Shown here one piece after another: positions 43,514 to 56,380 of a stretch of DNA of 64,000 nucleotides. The notes beneath the pieces are model-generated. The model had not been told where the DNA came from, did not search any database, and worked only from the letters and a program-made list of their open reading frames with translations. The translations under genes were made by a program, and so were the position numbers. Each line of letters begins with the position of its first letter. The first letter of the stretch is position 1. Origin of the DNA: an uncultured Prevotellaceae bacterium (GTDB lineage: Bacteria > Bacteroidota > Bacteroidia > Bacteroidales > UBA3663); assembly GCA_900319235.1 (NCBI GenBank), contig ONNR01000007.1, forward strand, positions 1-64,000, given 5' to 3'.

Positions 43514-44299
43514 ATGAGATCTAAATCTAAAAGATATTACGACATCAGCATCGCGACCTATGTGCTGGCTCTCTTGCCGTTCTTTGTCTATTTTGCCATC
43601 TACGGGTCGTTGGGTCTCTATCCCAACTACAACGTCAGTTCAATCGATCTGAAGCCTCTTCACGATCTCGAGTTGCAAATTTTTGGCATTATGGACGGTT
43701 CGACAAAGGTGATTCCAGGGGCTTATTTCCAGCACCATCATCATGCGTTGCTCGATCTGATAGCAGGTTTCAGCTATCTGTGCTGGCTGCCTGTCCCGAT
43801 GTGCTATGCCCTTTGGCTGACTCGTGAGGGACGCATCGACCGGGCTTTGCGCATGGGCTGGGGATTCCTGATGGTCAATCTTGTGGGCTTCGTCATCTAC
43901 TATGTGCATCCCGCTGCCCCACCGTGGTATGTCATCACTCACGGCTTTGAGGCTGACTTCACCACACCCGGCAGTTGCGCGGGCCTGGCACGCTTCGATG
44001 CCTTGACTCACGTCCCGTTCTATCATGCCTTCTACGACAAGAACGCCAACGTCTTTGCAGCCATGCCTTCGTTACATGCCGCCTATATGTTTATCGCGAC
44101 GCTCTATGCGATGCGTTATCGGGCCAATCGTTGGGTGCTCCTGATCTTCTGGCTCATCACCCTGGGCACATGGTTCGCTGCCGTCTATTCGGCGCATCAC
44201 TACATCATCGATGTGATTGCCGGTATCATTGTTTCGCTGGTCGGCATTTCCCTCTTCGAATGGCTCAATCGTCGCTATAAACTTTATGTTTCACCTTAA
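43514..44299 (+). CDS. PAP2-family phosphotransferase, AUR1/inositol phosphorylceramide synthase-like
   Basis: This 261-residue membrane protein has about six helices. It carries MPSLHAAYMFIA (near residue 190) and YSAHHYIIDVIAG (near 225), which match the Pro-Ser-Leu-His and His-His-Tyr-x-x-Asp motifs of the AUR1-like PAP2 branch. That branch moves phosphoinositol head groups to ceramide in fungi. A bacterial counterpart would make inositol phosphorylceramide, or act as a lipid phosphatase. The next two same-strand genes (PgpA-like phosphatase and CDP-alcohol phosphatidyltransferase) are the enzymes expected for making inositol lipids, as described for Bacteroides. The reaction is inferred; the fold assignment is firm. 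Confidence 0.82.
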   Translation: MRSKSKRYYDISIATYVLALLPFFVYFAIYGSLGLYPNYNVSSIDLKPLHDLELQIFGIMDGSTKVIPGAYFQHHHHALLDLIAGFSYLCWLPVPMCYALWLTREGRIDRALRMGWGFLMVNLVGFVIYYVHPAAPPWYVITHGFEADFTTPGSCAGLARFDALTHVPFYHAFYDKNANVFAAMPSLHAAYMFIATLYAMRYRANRWVLLIFWLITLGTWFAAVYSAHHYIIDVIAGIIVSLVGISLFEWLNRRYKLYVSP

Positions 44300-44304
44300 G
44301 GAAC

Positions 44305-44513
44305 GGACCCCTTCTAATCAAGACCCCCTCTAATCCTCCGCACCCCCTCTATCCCCCGAACAGCGGGGGCAGAATTCCTGCTTAGGGGGAAGAACCAAGT
44401 CCAAATAAGCAACCCTTCGAACCCTTCGAACCCTTCGCTCCGAGCTCCGCTTGCGCGCAACGAAGTGAGCAACCCCTCGAACCTTTCGAACCCTTCTTAA
44501 CCCCTCACCCCCC
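44305..44513. repeat. GC-rich dispersed repeat block between lipid genes
   Basis: The block holds a CCCCCTC-rich tract with CCCCCG/CGGGGG pairing (44305-44395), then two AACCCTTCGA-type tracts (about 44400-44440 and 44468-44500). The first type recurs in the permease gene (33205) and near rnhB (8395), and the second in aroQ (35424). It is non-coding. Confidence 0.65.
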
Positions 44514-45002
44514 ATGTCTCGTCCTCGTCCTCTTGATGTATTCTTAGCCACCGGCTTCTACTCCGGTTTTATGCCCTTCGCTCCTGGAACGTGGGGGGCA
44601 GCTGCAGCCACGCTGCTGTGGCTCATAGGTTTTGTGCTGCTCGACTTTTGGACCCTTCAGGTGGTCAATGCCGTCTGCATCGTCGCCTTCACGCTGCTGA
44701 GCATCCAGCCCATCAACCGACTGGAGAAGTTCTGGGGAGAGGACCCGAAGCGCGTTGTTATCGACGAGGTTGTGGGCGTATGGATCTGTCTGTTGGCTGT
44801 TCCCAACGAACCTTGGGGAGCCACACGCTTCTGGATCTACGTGGTGATGGCGTTTGCGCTGTTCCGCTTGTTCGACATCTTCAAGCCCCTTGGCATCCGC
44901 AAGATGGAGTCGCTGCCCGGCGGTTGGGGTGTGATGATGGACGACATCCTGTCGGGCATCTATGGCCTGATCGTTATGATGGTTTGCCGACAGTTCTTTT
45001 GA
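44514..45002 (+). CDS. PgpA-like phosphatidylglycerophosphatase family protein
   Basis: This 162-residue membrane protein has the PgpA signature: ATGFYSGFMPFAPGTWG near the N-terminus and VVIDEVVGVWICLLA in the middle. PgpA removes the phosphate from phosphatidylglycerol phosphate. In Bacteroides, a homologue in the inositol-lipid cluster removes it from phosphatidylinositol phosphate instead. Which applies here cannot be told from sequence, but the neighbouring AUR1-like and CDP-alcohol transferase genes favour the inositol-lipid role. It starts 214 bp after the PAP2 gene, and the gap is filled by dispersed repeats. Confidence 0.88.
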   Translation: MSRPRPLDVFLATGFYSGFMPFAPGTWGAAAATLLWLIGFVLLDFWTLQVVNAVCIVAFTLLSIQPINRLEKFWGEDPKRVVIDEVVGVWICLLAVPNEPWGATRFWIYVVMAFALFRLFDIFKPLGIRKMESLPGGWGVMMDDILSGIYGLIVMMVCRQFF

Positions 45003-45039
45003 TTTCGGGTGATATCATTGTCAATTAAAATATAAAGAT

Positions 45040-45717
45040 ATGAAAAAGAGTCTCTATGATCACCTTCGTGATGGTATTCAGCAATTTGTTTACCGAGTAC
45101 TTGATCCAGGTATCCGTTTTATGATTCGCCTTGGCGTGACCCCCAATATGATCACGACCATGGGTCTGCTGGGTAATATCGCAGCAGCAGCAATTCTGAT
45201 CTACTCGGCACTCTATGTGCCATCCACCTGCTACTGGTGGGTAGGCTTGGCCGGTTGGGTCATCATCGGTTTCAGCATCCTCGATATGGTGGATGGCCGT
45301 ATGGCCCGTGTGGGCAATCTGTCGAGTACGTTTGGTGCTTTCTACGACTCGGTACTCGACCGCTATTCCGAGCTCTTCACACTCAGCGGCATTGCCTTCT
45401 ACTTCATCGAAACAGGTCATCCTGTGGCCACGGTAATCACGTTCTTGTCGCTCATTGGTTCCATCATGGTGAGCTACGTGCGTGCTCGTGCCGAAGGTCT
45501 GGATGTGGAGTGTAAGGTGGGACTGATGCAGCGTCCCGAGCGCGTCGTGCTCACCAGCTTTGGCGCCATCCTCTGTGGCCTTTGTGCCGACGCCTGCCGC
45601 GACAGTTTCGACCCGATGTGGTTCCTGCTCGTTCCGCAGATCATCATCGCTGTGCTCGCCAACTACACCGCCTTCGTCCGCATCAATCACGTGCGCAAGC
45701 AGTTAAAAAATAAGTAA
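45040..45717 (+). CDS. CDP-alcohol phosphatidyltransferase family protein
   Basis: This 225-residue integral membrane enzyme transfers a phosphatidyl group from CDP-diacylglycerol to an alcohol. The full family motif is present: DMVDGRMARVGN followed by FGAFYDSVLDR, that is D-x2-D-G-x2-A-R-x8-G-x3-D-x3-D. Family members make phosphatidylglycerol phosphate, phosphatidylserine or phosphatidylinositol phosphate. The surrounding PAP2 (AUR1-like) and PgpA-like genes suggest inositol phosphate as acceptor. No inositol phosphate synthase gene lies in the window, so inositol would be made elsewhere or taken up. A strong terminator follows. Confidence 0.9.
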   Translation: MKKSLYDHLRDGIQQFVYRVLDPGIRFMIRLGVTPNMITTMGLLGNIAAAAILIYSALYVPSTCYWWVGLAGWVIIGFSILDMVDGRMARVGNLSSTFGAFYDSVLDRYSELFTLSGIAFYFIETGHPVATVITFLSLIGSIMVSYVRARAEGLDVECKVGLMQRPERVVLTSFGAILCGLCADACRDSFDPMWFLLVPQIIIAVLANYTAFVRINHVRKQLKNK

Positions 45718-45762
45718 AGTGACAGCCAAGTTTGGCTGCGACAAAATGAGGATAAATGAAAA

Positions 45763-45800
45763 GGCCCCGACCATCATGTTCGATGATCGGGGCTGTTTTT
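45763..45800. terminator. terminator after the lipid cluster
   Basis: CCCCGACCATCAT pairs with ATGATCGGGG with one mismatch, followed by a T-run on +. The A-run on the other side makes it usable for the leftward GH30 operon too. Confidence 0.75.
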
Positions 45801-45854
45801 ATGTAGCCTTCCACGCCGCCTTGTTTGAGCAAGGCACAGCGCGCTGTCAGCGTT

Positions 45855-47411
45855 TTAGAGCACCAGTGTACAGAGCGAAGCAGCAGGGATGGTGACGTTG
45901 AGGCTCTGCTTGCCCAAGGTGAGGGCGATGTTGGCATCGGCATCGGTCTGGTTGCCTGCCACGAGGATGATGCTGCCATCGGGATTGACGAAGCCGAGCA
46001 CTTCCTCATAGGTGCCACCGAGGACGAGACGCTTGGCACCAGGCTGTACGAAGTGGCTCAGGTGCTTCAATTCGTAATATTCGGGCGTGAAGGTCCAAGT
46101 CTTGTCAGCCTCATTCACGGTGATGAGCGAGTTCTGGAACCAGCCCCAGCGTGAGGGTTTGTCGAAGAAGAGCGAAGTGTTCCAGTAGTAGTATTGCGTC
46201 ACGCCGTTGGCAAAGTATTCGCGTTGCAGGTCCCACGAGTGCATGGCGCCCTCCCAGTTGTTCTTGCCGTTGCCGCACTCCTGTTCGCTCTGTACGAGGT
46301 CGATGTCGGGATAGTTGCGGTAGATGGTGGGAAGAGCTTCCTTGCCTGCCCACTGGAAACCTACGCCCTTGACGTACTTGCTCGACTCGGGATCCTGCAG
46401 GAGGGTGTCAATCTTGGCAGGATCGGGACGTTCGCAGGTGCCGAAATAGACCTGCACGTCGCGCTTTGCCATCTCGGGTCCGAGATACTGGCCTACGAAG
46501 ATGTTGAGGTCGCGCGAAAGCCAGCAGCACGAAGGATAAGGCTGGGCCGAGTTGGGCTCGTTCTGCGGCATGACTACCTGGATGTTGACGCCTTCAGCAC
46601 GATAGGCATCGACAAACTTGCCGAAATAGTGGGCATAGGCATCGAGATATTCGGGCTTCATGTTGAACGAAGTCTTGCCTTCTGCACCTTCCTCGCCGGG
46701 GAGGGCATCGTTCTCCTGTGGCTCCATGCGGAAAGCAAGAGGACCATCGGAGAAGAATCCTGAGGTAGCGCTCACACCGCCTTCCTCACCGGGCTTGGGG
46801 CCCTGGGCCTTGGCGGCTGCTTCCTGCGCCTTCTTCATGCGTTCGATGAGTTTTTTCGAGATCGAGCGCTCGGCATAGTGTTTGGTTAGTTTCATCCATT
46901 TGGGAGGACACCAGGGCGAAGCAAACCAGTAGATGTCAGGATTGGCGGCCAGGGCAAGTTTCATCATCGGGATGACATTCTGCTTGTCGCGCTCGATGCT
47001 GAAGTCCTTCAGTTCGAAGTCGCCGTCGGTGTCGTCGCACGAATAGTAGTCGAGGGCGAAATCATTGGCGCCGATCGACATGCGGGCACGATTGAAGTTG
47101 GCGCCCTTGCCGGGTTCGTAGAGTTCGGCGAAGATGTCGCGGAGCGTCTCTTCGGGCAGCGTCTTCAGGCTGGCCCAGCCCAGTTCGTTGAAGCAGGTGC
47201 CGAAGCCCTTGACGGTCTGTGCGGTGGCTGCCGGATCGATGGTGATGGTCTGGTCGGCCTGTGCGGGAGCTGTCGGCTGGACCGTCTGGTAATAGTTGTC
47301 ACGGGTGGATTGGACCATCTCCTTGATGCTCATGGCAGGTTCCTGTTTGCAACTCGTGACGATAAGCAGTCCGGCTGCAAGCGGGAAGAAGAGTTTTGTT
47401 GGGGTACGCAT
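45855..47411 (-). CDS. glycoside hydrolase family 30 lipoprotein
   Basis: This 518-residue lipoprotein (lipobox VTSCKQEP) has the glucosylceramidase-like family 30 fold and is probably on the surface or in the periplasm. The TIM barrel begins after a short beta strand (VKGFGTCFNELGWASL). The acid/base Glu is in MPQNEPNSAQ (near residue 282) and the nucleophile Glu in LVQSEQECGN (near 374). The C-terminal segment is the beta-sandwich typical of the family. Residues about 190-244 form a low-complexity insertion (AQEAAAKAQGPKPGEEGG and onwards) absent from ordinary members. It is last in the susC-susD-GH2 operon and probably acts on beta-1,6- or beta-1,3-glucosyl or related links. Confidence 0.9.
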   Translation of the reverse strand: MRTPTKLFFPLAAGLLIVTSCKQEPAMSIKEMVQSTRDNYYQTVQPTAPAQADQTITIDPAATAQTVKGFGTCFNELGWASLKTLPEETLRDIFAELYEPGKGANFNRARMSIGANDFALDYYSCDDTDGDFELKDFSIERDKQNVIPMMKLALAANPDIYWFASPWCPPKWMKLTKHYAERSISKKLIERMKKAQEAAAKAQGPKPGEEGGVSATSGFFSDGPLAFRMEPQENDALPGEEGAEGKTSFNMKPEYLDAYAHYFGKFVDAYRAEGVNIQVVMPQNEPNSAQPYPSCCWLSRDLNIFVGQYLGPEMAKRDVQVYFGTCERPDPAKIDTLLQDPESSKYVKGVGFQWAGKEALPTIYRNYPDIDLVQSEQECGNGKNNWEGAMHSWDLQREYFANGVTQYYYWNTSLFFDKPSRWGWFQNSLITVNEADKTWTFTPEYYELKHLSHFVQPGAKRLVLGGTYEEVLGFVNPDGSIILVAGNQTDADANIALTLGKQSLNVTIPAASLCTLVL

Positions 47412-47426
47412 AATAATTAAAAGAGG

Positions 47427-51305
<3,879 letters not shown>

Positions 51306-51371
51306 TTATATTATATATGATAAAGGATTTTTCAGGGAACACTGTTGTCTTTGCTGACGTGAAAAGCATCA

Positions 51372-51415
51372 AAGGTCCCCTATCCTGTTCTTTGCGGACC
51401 AGGACAGGAGACCTT
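51372..51415 (-). other. inverted repeat between susD and the GH2 gene
   Basis: AAGGTCCCCTATCCT pairs, with mismatches, with AGGACAGGAGACCTT around a 14-base loop on the transcribed - strand. No T-run follows, so it is more likely an mRNA stabiliser or processing site than a terminator. It could set the ratio of SusCD to enzymes. Confidence 0.5.
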
Positions 51416-51439
51416 GTAGGCATTATCAGCGCCGAGGCA

Positions 51440-53029
51440 TCAATAGCCTTCGTGCTGGGTGATCAGGTTGTTGACGGTGAGCTCAGTCTCGGGATAAGGC
51501 AGGTAGCGGTTGTAGCTCTTGAAACCTGCATTGTCGGGGGTGAGGAACTGCTCGACACCATTCTCGAAGGTTCCGAGCGACACCTTCTTGCCCTGGTTGG
51601 CAAGCACGGTGGCAGCATCGCCCCAGCGGAGCAGATCCTGGTAGCGTACAAACTCGAAGGCAAGTTCCATGCGACGCTCCTTCTTGATGTCGTCAAGCGT
51701 AAGGTTGGTGAGGGCAGGCAGGTTGACGCGGCTGCGCACCTGGTTGACGTAGCTCAGTGCCTCGCTGACGTTGCCACCGCTCTGGAGGATGGCTTCGGCA
51801 GCCATCAGCAGCACGTCGGCATAACGGGTGATGCGGTAGTTGGTACCACCGATGCAGTGCCAGCCTTCATCGCTCGGATCGACGGTCTCCGAAAGGAATG
51901 CGCCGTACTTCATGCGAATCAGTCCGTCGCAACCGAACGGGATGCTGCCGTCGGCGGCATGCAGGCAGTTGGGCACACCGTAGAACTTCTCGAAGTATTC
52001 CTCGTCGAGGACGGTGCCTTCCATACGGATCAGGTCACCCTCGTCGCGATAGAGTTCGAAGAGGCCCGAGTTGTTGGGGTTGCAGAAGCCCCATCCCGAG
52101 ATCGAGAGTCCCGAGGTGCCGGCATTGCTGAACCATGGTGAACGTGGTCCGCAGTAGGCCACGAGGTGGCACGCCTCGTAGTGCGCGGTCTTGTCGCCCG
52201 TGTAGGACACCTCGAATACCGATTCGGGGCCGAATTCCGACGAGACGCGGCATACCTGGCGGAAGTCGGGGATGAGCGAATACTCGCCGCTGCTGATCAC
52301 TGCCTTGAGGTTGTTGGCAGCGTCGGCATACTTGGCAGTCTTGTTCAGGAAGCCGGGGCTTGCCTCGTAGAGCTGAGCCTTGCCAAGCCACGCCTGGGCA
52401 GTGCCCTTGCTCACGCGGCCCTTGTCCTTGGCGCTGTAGGCGCTCTTCACGGGCAGCACGGATATGGCCTCGGTGAGGTCGGCCTCGATCTGTGCATAGA
52501 TCTCCTCTTCCGATGTGACGGGCTGGTTGTAGTTGCCTGCCTCAAGCGGTTCGATCACGAGGGGCACAGGCCCCCAGAGGGTGACGAGTTCGAGATACGA
52601 TTGTGCACGAAGGGCGAGGGCCTCGCCGCGCCACTGCTTCTCGTTGGGAGTAGCCGTCTCGGCTGGGAAGTTCTTCAGATAGAGGTTGCAGCAATAGATC
52701 ACCTGGTAGTAGTGCGAGAACACACCCGAGAGGATGGAGTTCGACGAACCGAAACGGAACTCGTCGAGCTCGCGGCCCATGGCGTTGTCCGAAGGCGAAC
52801 CGCCGCCACCCTGTGCATCGTCGGCCAGGTTGTTCTTGTAGTAGAACATGTTCAGGTCGTCAGCCTGAAGCTTGTCGTAGATTGCATAGATTCCTTGCAG
52901 TGCCTCGTCTTCGTTGGAGTAGAAGTTCTCCATGGCAATAGCACCCTGCTGCTCGGTGTCCATCCAATCCTCGCAGCTTGCATAAGGCAGAATCATCAGT
53001 GCCAAGGCACCATAAATATATTTTTTCAT
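51440..53029 (-). CDS. SusD/RagB-type surface lipoprotein, second locus
   Basis: This 529-residue lipoprotein has the lipobox LPYASCEDW. Typical SusD features are the WMDTEQQGAI start, the helical repeat RGEALALRAQSYLELVTLWG, and the C-terminal LTLDDIKKERRMELAFEFVR signature. It ends YLPYPETELTVN. It binds the ligand and covers the SusC channel. The susC gene upstream ends 21 bp before it, so they are translated from one mRNA. Together with GH2 and GH30 genes this is a glycan utilisation locus. Confidence 0.93.
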   Translation of the reverse strand: MKKYIYGALALMILPYASCEDWMDTEQQGAIAMENFYSNEDEALQGIYAIYDKLQADDLNMFYYKNNLADDAQGGGGSPSDNAMGRELDEFRFGSSNSILSGVFSHYYQVIYCCNLYLKNFPAETATPNEKQWRGEALALRAQSYLELVTLWGPVPLVIEPLEAGNYNQPVTSEEEIYAQIEADLTEAISVLPVKSAYSAKDKGRVSKGTAQAWLGKAQLYEASPGFLNKTAKYADAANNLKAVISSGEYSLIPDFRQVCRVSSEFGPESVFEVSYTGDKTAHYEACHLVAYCGPRSPWFSNAGTSGLSISGWGFCNPNNSGLFELYRDEGDLIRMEGTVLDEEYFEKFYGVPNCLHAADGSIPFGCDGLIRMKYGAFLSETVDPSDEGWHCIGGTNYRITRYADVLLMAAEAILQSGGNVSEALSYVNQVRSRVNLPALTNLTLDDIKKERRMELAFEFVRYQDLLRWGDAATVLANQGKKVSLGTFENGVEQFLTPDNAGFKSYNRYLPYPETELTVNNLITQHEGY

Positions 53030-53050
53030 AGTGTTGCAAAATTTAAGTGA

Positions 53051-56000
53051 TTAGAAAGAAAGTGAAAGACCGAACATGACCTTCTTGGAAGCGGGGAAGA
53101 ATCCGCGGTCGATGCCCTGGGCGTTGTTGTCGCCCGTCGAGGCTTCGGGATCCATGCCGGGATAGCTGGTGAAGGTGAAGAAGTCTTCGAGCGAGCAGTA
53201 TGCGCGAAGGTTCGAGAGGAACATCTTGGCAAGCACAGGCTTGGGCAGCGTGTAGCCAAGCTGGATCTGCTTGATCTTGAAGTAGCTGCCGTCGAATACC
53301 ATGAAGTCCGAATTCCAGAAGTTGGTGTTGTTCACCTGCTCGATGGTCGAAGGATACTTGGCGCCCTGTCCGGCACCTGTCCATGCGTCGTCGTAGAAGG
53401 TGGCAAGCTTGTTGGTGGTCGGGCGGTCGGGACGACGGAAGCCCATCAGCACCTCGTTGCCCTGCGAGCCTGCACCGAATACGGTGAAGTCGAAGCCCTT
53501 GTAGCCGAGGGTGATGGTGACGCCATAGGTGAAGTCGGGGATGGCAGAGCCGATCTCCTGGTAGTCGTCGGCATTGATGTTGCCGTCGCCGTTGTAGTCT
53601 TCAAAGATGGCCTGTCCTGTCGAAGGATCCACACCCTTGCCCTTCAGTCCGCGGAAGTACCAGACGGGATAACCCTTCTCGAAGGCTGTTGCGCCGGTCC
53701 ACTGCATCAGGCTGGCACCCGAGATGCGCGAGATCGACTCGTCGAGGCGTGTTGCTTCGTTGCTGAGGAACGAGATGTTGCCGTTGATGCTGTAGGTGAA
53801 GTCGCCGATGTGGTCGTTCCAGGCGAGTTCGATGTCGATACCCTTGTTGAGCACGTCACCGCCGTTGATGGGCGAAGCCGAGTTGCCGGCTTCGAGGGCG
53901 GGAGTGTTGTTGGTGATCAGGTCCTTGGTGGTCTTGCGGTAGTAGTCGAAGCCGAATGTCAGTCGGTCGCGCAGCATGCGCAGGTCGATGCCGAGGTCCC
54001 ACTGGTCGGAGGTCTCCCAGGTCAGGTTGTAGTTGCCGAGGGTGCCGGGCTGTGCGGCGGTGCTGTACGAGCCGTCGGCATTCTGGTACTGGCGCGGAGC
54101 CACGATGGGTGACCAGCTATAGTAGGAGAAGGTATTGAGTGTCGAAGAGATGGCGGCCGAGTAGCTGTAGCTGCCGAGGTTCGAGAGCGAACCGTTGCGG
54201 CCCCAGCTGGCACGCAGTTTCAGGTTGGTGATGAAGTCGGTCTTCGGGAACCATTCCTCACGGCTGATGACCCAACCCACAGAGGCTGCAGGGAAGGTGC
54301 CCCAGCGCTTGTCCTTCGGCAGGATCGACAGGCCGGCTGCATCGCGGCGGATGGTGGCCTCGAAGAGGTACTTGTTCTTGTAGTCGTAGTTCACACGGCC
54401 GAAGTACGAGAACTTGCGGTCGATGATGGTGGTGCCGCTGGCGCTGGTGCCCGTCTGGCTGGAGAGGTAGCTCAGGTGTGCGAAGTTCTCCGAGTCGTTG
54501 AGCAGGGGATAGCCCGAAGCGGAGAGTGTCTCGAAGTTGCGCTCCGAAACGGCTGTACCCACAACGAATGCGAGGTTATGGACGTCGTTGATCGAAGTGT
54601 TGTAGTTGGCGAAGTTTTCCCACTGGTAGTAGAAGGTCGTGTAGTCCGACTCGCTCACCATCGACGAGCTGTTGTTCATCTCGGTGCTGTAGTAGTAGGC
54701 GGGACGATAGGCGTGGGCGCGGTACTGGTTGTAGTTGGCACCGAACTTCGAACTGAAGACGAATCCCTTGAAGGGAGTGATTTCCACGCCTACGTTGGCC
54801 ATCAACGAGTTCATTACGGTGCGTGTCTGTGCAAGGTCACGCTGCACCATGGGGTTGATACACTCACCCGACACGTTGTCCGAGATGGCATAGTAGCGGT
54901 CGCCGTTCATCATGAGGTTGCGTCCTGCTGCGAGCATGTTGCGCATGTTGGCAGTAAGCTCGTCGGCAGTGTAGAAGGCGGGCGTCATGGGGTCGAGCAT
55001 CAGGGCGTTGGCAATCACACCGCGGCTTTCGTCGTTGAGGCTGAACGAGGTCTTGACGTTGCGGTTCATCTGGATGCTGCTGGTCATCTTGAGCCACTTG
55101 GTGGCCTGTACCGAGCCGTTGAACATGCCGCTGTAGCGCTTGTAGTTGTCCTGGTCGCCCACAACGATACCTTCGTGGTCGAGGTACGAAACCGAGCCGA
55201 AGTAGGTCAGTTTCTCGTTGCCGCCCGTCATCGACAGGCTGTGCTTCATCATGGGTGCTGCTTCGAACATCTCGTCGAGCCAGTCGGTGTCGTATTTCGA
55301 ATCGACGATGTTCTGGCCTGCGCCGGTCATGTAGCTCTTGTATTTCGCTGCGTTCATCATCTCGGGCGTACGGCCCAGGCTCTGGATGGCATACTGGAAG
55401 TCGTAGGTGACCTGTGTCTTGCCTGCCTTGCCCGATTTGGTGGTGATGAGGATGACGCCGTTGCCGCCTTCAGCACCATAGATGGCTGCTGAGGCACCGT
55501 CCTTGAGCACCTCCATCGAGGCGATGTTCGAAGGTTCGAGGGTCGAGATGTCGTCGGTGCGGAGGCCATCGACGATGTAGAGCGGGTCGGCCTTGCCGTT
55601 CGACGATACACCGCGCACACGGATCTTGATACCTTCACCGGGGGCACCCGACGACGACATCACCTGTACGCCCGAGGTCTTGCCCTGCAGGGCCTGTTCG
55701 GGACGTGTGTTGGCGGTCTTCATCATGTCGTCGGGCTTCACCGACGAGATGGCACCGGTCAGGACACTCTTCTTCTGCACGCCGTAGCCGACGACCACCA
55801 TTTCATCGAGCACCTGGCTGTCCTCGGCGAGGACGATGCGGAGAGGGGCGGTGGTGGCTTTCACCTCCTGTGTGGTGTAGCCCACAAACGAGATGACAAG
55901 GGTAGGATTGCTGCTCACGGTCTGGAACTCGAAGCGGCCGTCGAGGTCGGTGACGTTGCCGTTCTGTGTTCCTTTTTCGAGGACGGATGCGCCGATGACT

Positions 56001-56119
56001 TCCATGCCGGCTTCATCGACAACTACGCCGCTCACCTTGATCTGCGCTTGGGCATAGGTAAATGCCGAAAGTGCAAACAGGGTCAGCAGGGCGTGCCTTT
56101 TCTGAAAAATTTGCATCAT
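53051..56119 (-). CDS. SusC/RagA-type TonB-dependent outer-membrane transporter, second locus
   Basis: This 1022-residue protein has a signal peptide ending near TYAQAQ, a carboxypeptidase-like domain (IKVSGVVVDEAGMEVIGASV), a TonB-box region (EMVVVGYGVQKKSV), a plug domain (IRVRGVSSNGKADPLYIVDG, GAEGGNGVILITTKSG) and a barrel. It is the first gene of the leftward four-gene glycan operon, and the promoter has the -7 box TATATTTG at 56238-56245. No regulator gene of the SusR, hybrid two-component or ECF type is adjacent, so control must act from elsewhere. Confidence 0.93.
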   Translation of the reverse strand: MMQIFQKRHALLTLFALSAFTYAQAQIKVSGVVVDEAGMEVIGASVLEKGTQNGNVTDLDGRFEFQTVSSNPTLVISFVGYTTQEVKATTAPLRIVLAEDSQVLDEMVVVGYGVQKKSVLTGAISSVKPDDMMKTANTRPEQALQGKTSGVQVMSSSGAPGEGIKIRVRGVSSNGKADPLYIVDGLRTDDISTLEPSNIASMEVLKDGASAAIYGAEGGNGVILITTKSGKAGKTQVTYDFQYAIQSLGRTPEMMNAAKYKSYMTGAGQNIVDSKYDTDWLDEMFEAAPMMKHSLSMTGGNEKLTYFGSVSYLDHEGIVVGDQDNYKRYSGMFNGSVQATKWLKMTSSIQMNRNVKTSFSLNDESRGVIANALMLDPMTPAFYTADELTANMRNMLAAGRNLMMNGDRYYAISDNVSGECINPMVQRDLAQTRTVMNSLMANVGVEITPFKGFVFSSKFGANYNQYRAHAYRPAYYYSTEMNNSSSMVSESDYTTFYYQWENFANYNTSINDVHNLAFVVGTAVSERNFETLSASGYPLLNDSENFAHLSYLSSQTGTSASGTTIIDRKFSYFGRVNYDYKNKYLFEATIRRDAAGLSILPKDKRWGTFPAASVGWVISREEWFPKTDFITNLKLRASWGRNGSLSNLGSYSYSAAISSTLNTFSYYSWSPIVAPRQYQNADGSYSTAAQPGTLGNYNLTWETSDQWDLGIDLRMLRDRLTFGFDYYRKTTKDLITNNTPALEAGNSASPINGGDVLNKGIDIELAWNDHIGDFTYSINGNISFLSNEATRLDESISRISGASLMQWTGATAFEKGYPVWYFRGLKGKGVDPSTGQAIFEDYNGDGNINADDYQEIGSAIPDFTYGVTITLGYKGFDFTVFGAGSQGNEVLMGFRRPDRPTTNKLATFYDDAWTGAGQGAKYPSTIEQVNNTNFWNSDFMVFDGSYFKIKQIQLGYTLPKPVLAKMFLSNLRAYCSLEDFFTFTSYPGMDPEASTGDNNAQGIDRGFFPASKKVMFGLSLSF

Positions 56120-56237
56120 AATGATTAGATTTGAAGTTAGTAATTAGTATAGGGTGTTTGCATGTGATTTTAAATCGCTTTTCCCAGGGCAAAGGATTAA
56201 GGAATCTGTTACGATAGGCAGTGTAACAAAATCGATG

Positions 56238-56245
56238 CAAATATA
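56238..56245 (-). promoter_or_regulatory. -7 box of the glycan SusCD operon
   Basis: TATATTTG on the - strand, about 120 bp before the susC start. The leader is long, so post-transcriptional control is possible. The 261-bp gap otherwise shows nothing recognisable. Confidence 0.45.
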
Positions 56246-56380
56246 ACTTTTTTTTCGAAAGATTGGATTTTTTTGTAGGAAGAATTGCCGAATGGGTGCG
56301 AAAAGGAGAGTATTTTAATGAAAAAGGTTCTTTTTGTAATGTGTGTGTGGAAATTCATGTCAATTCGCGATAATTTGTGT

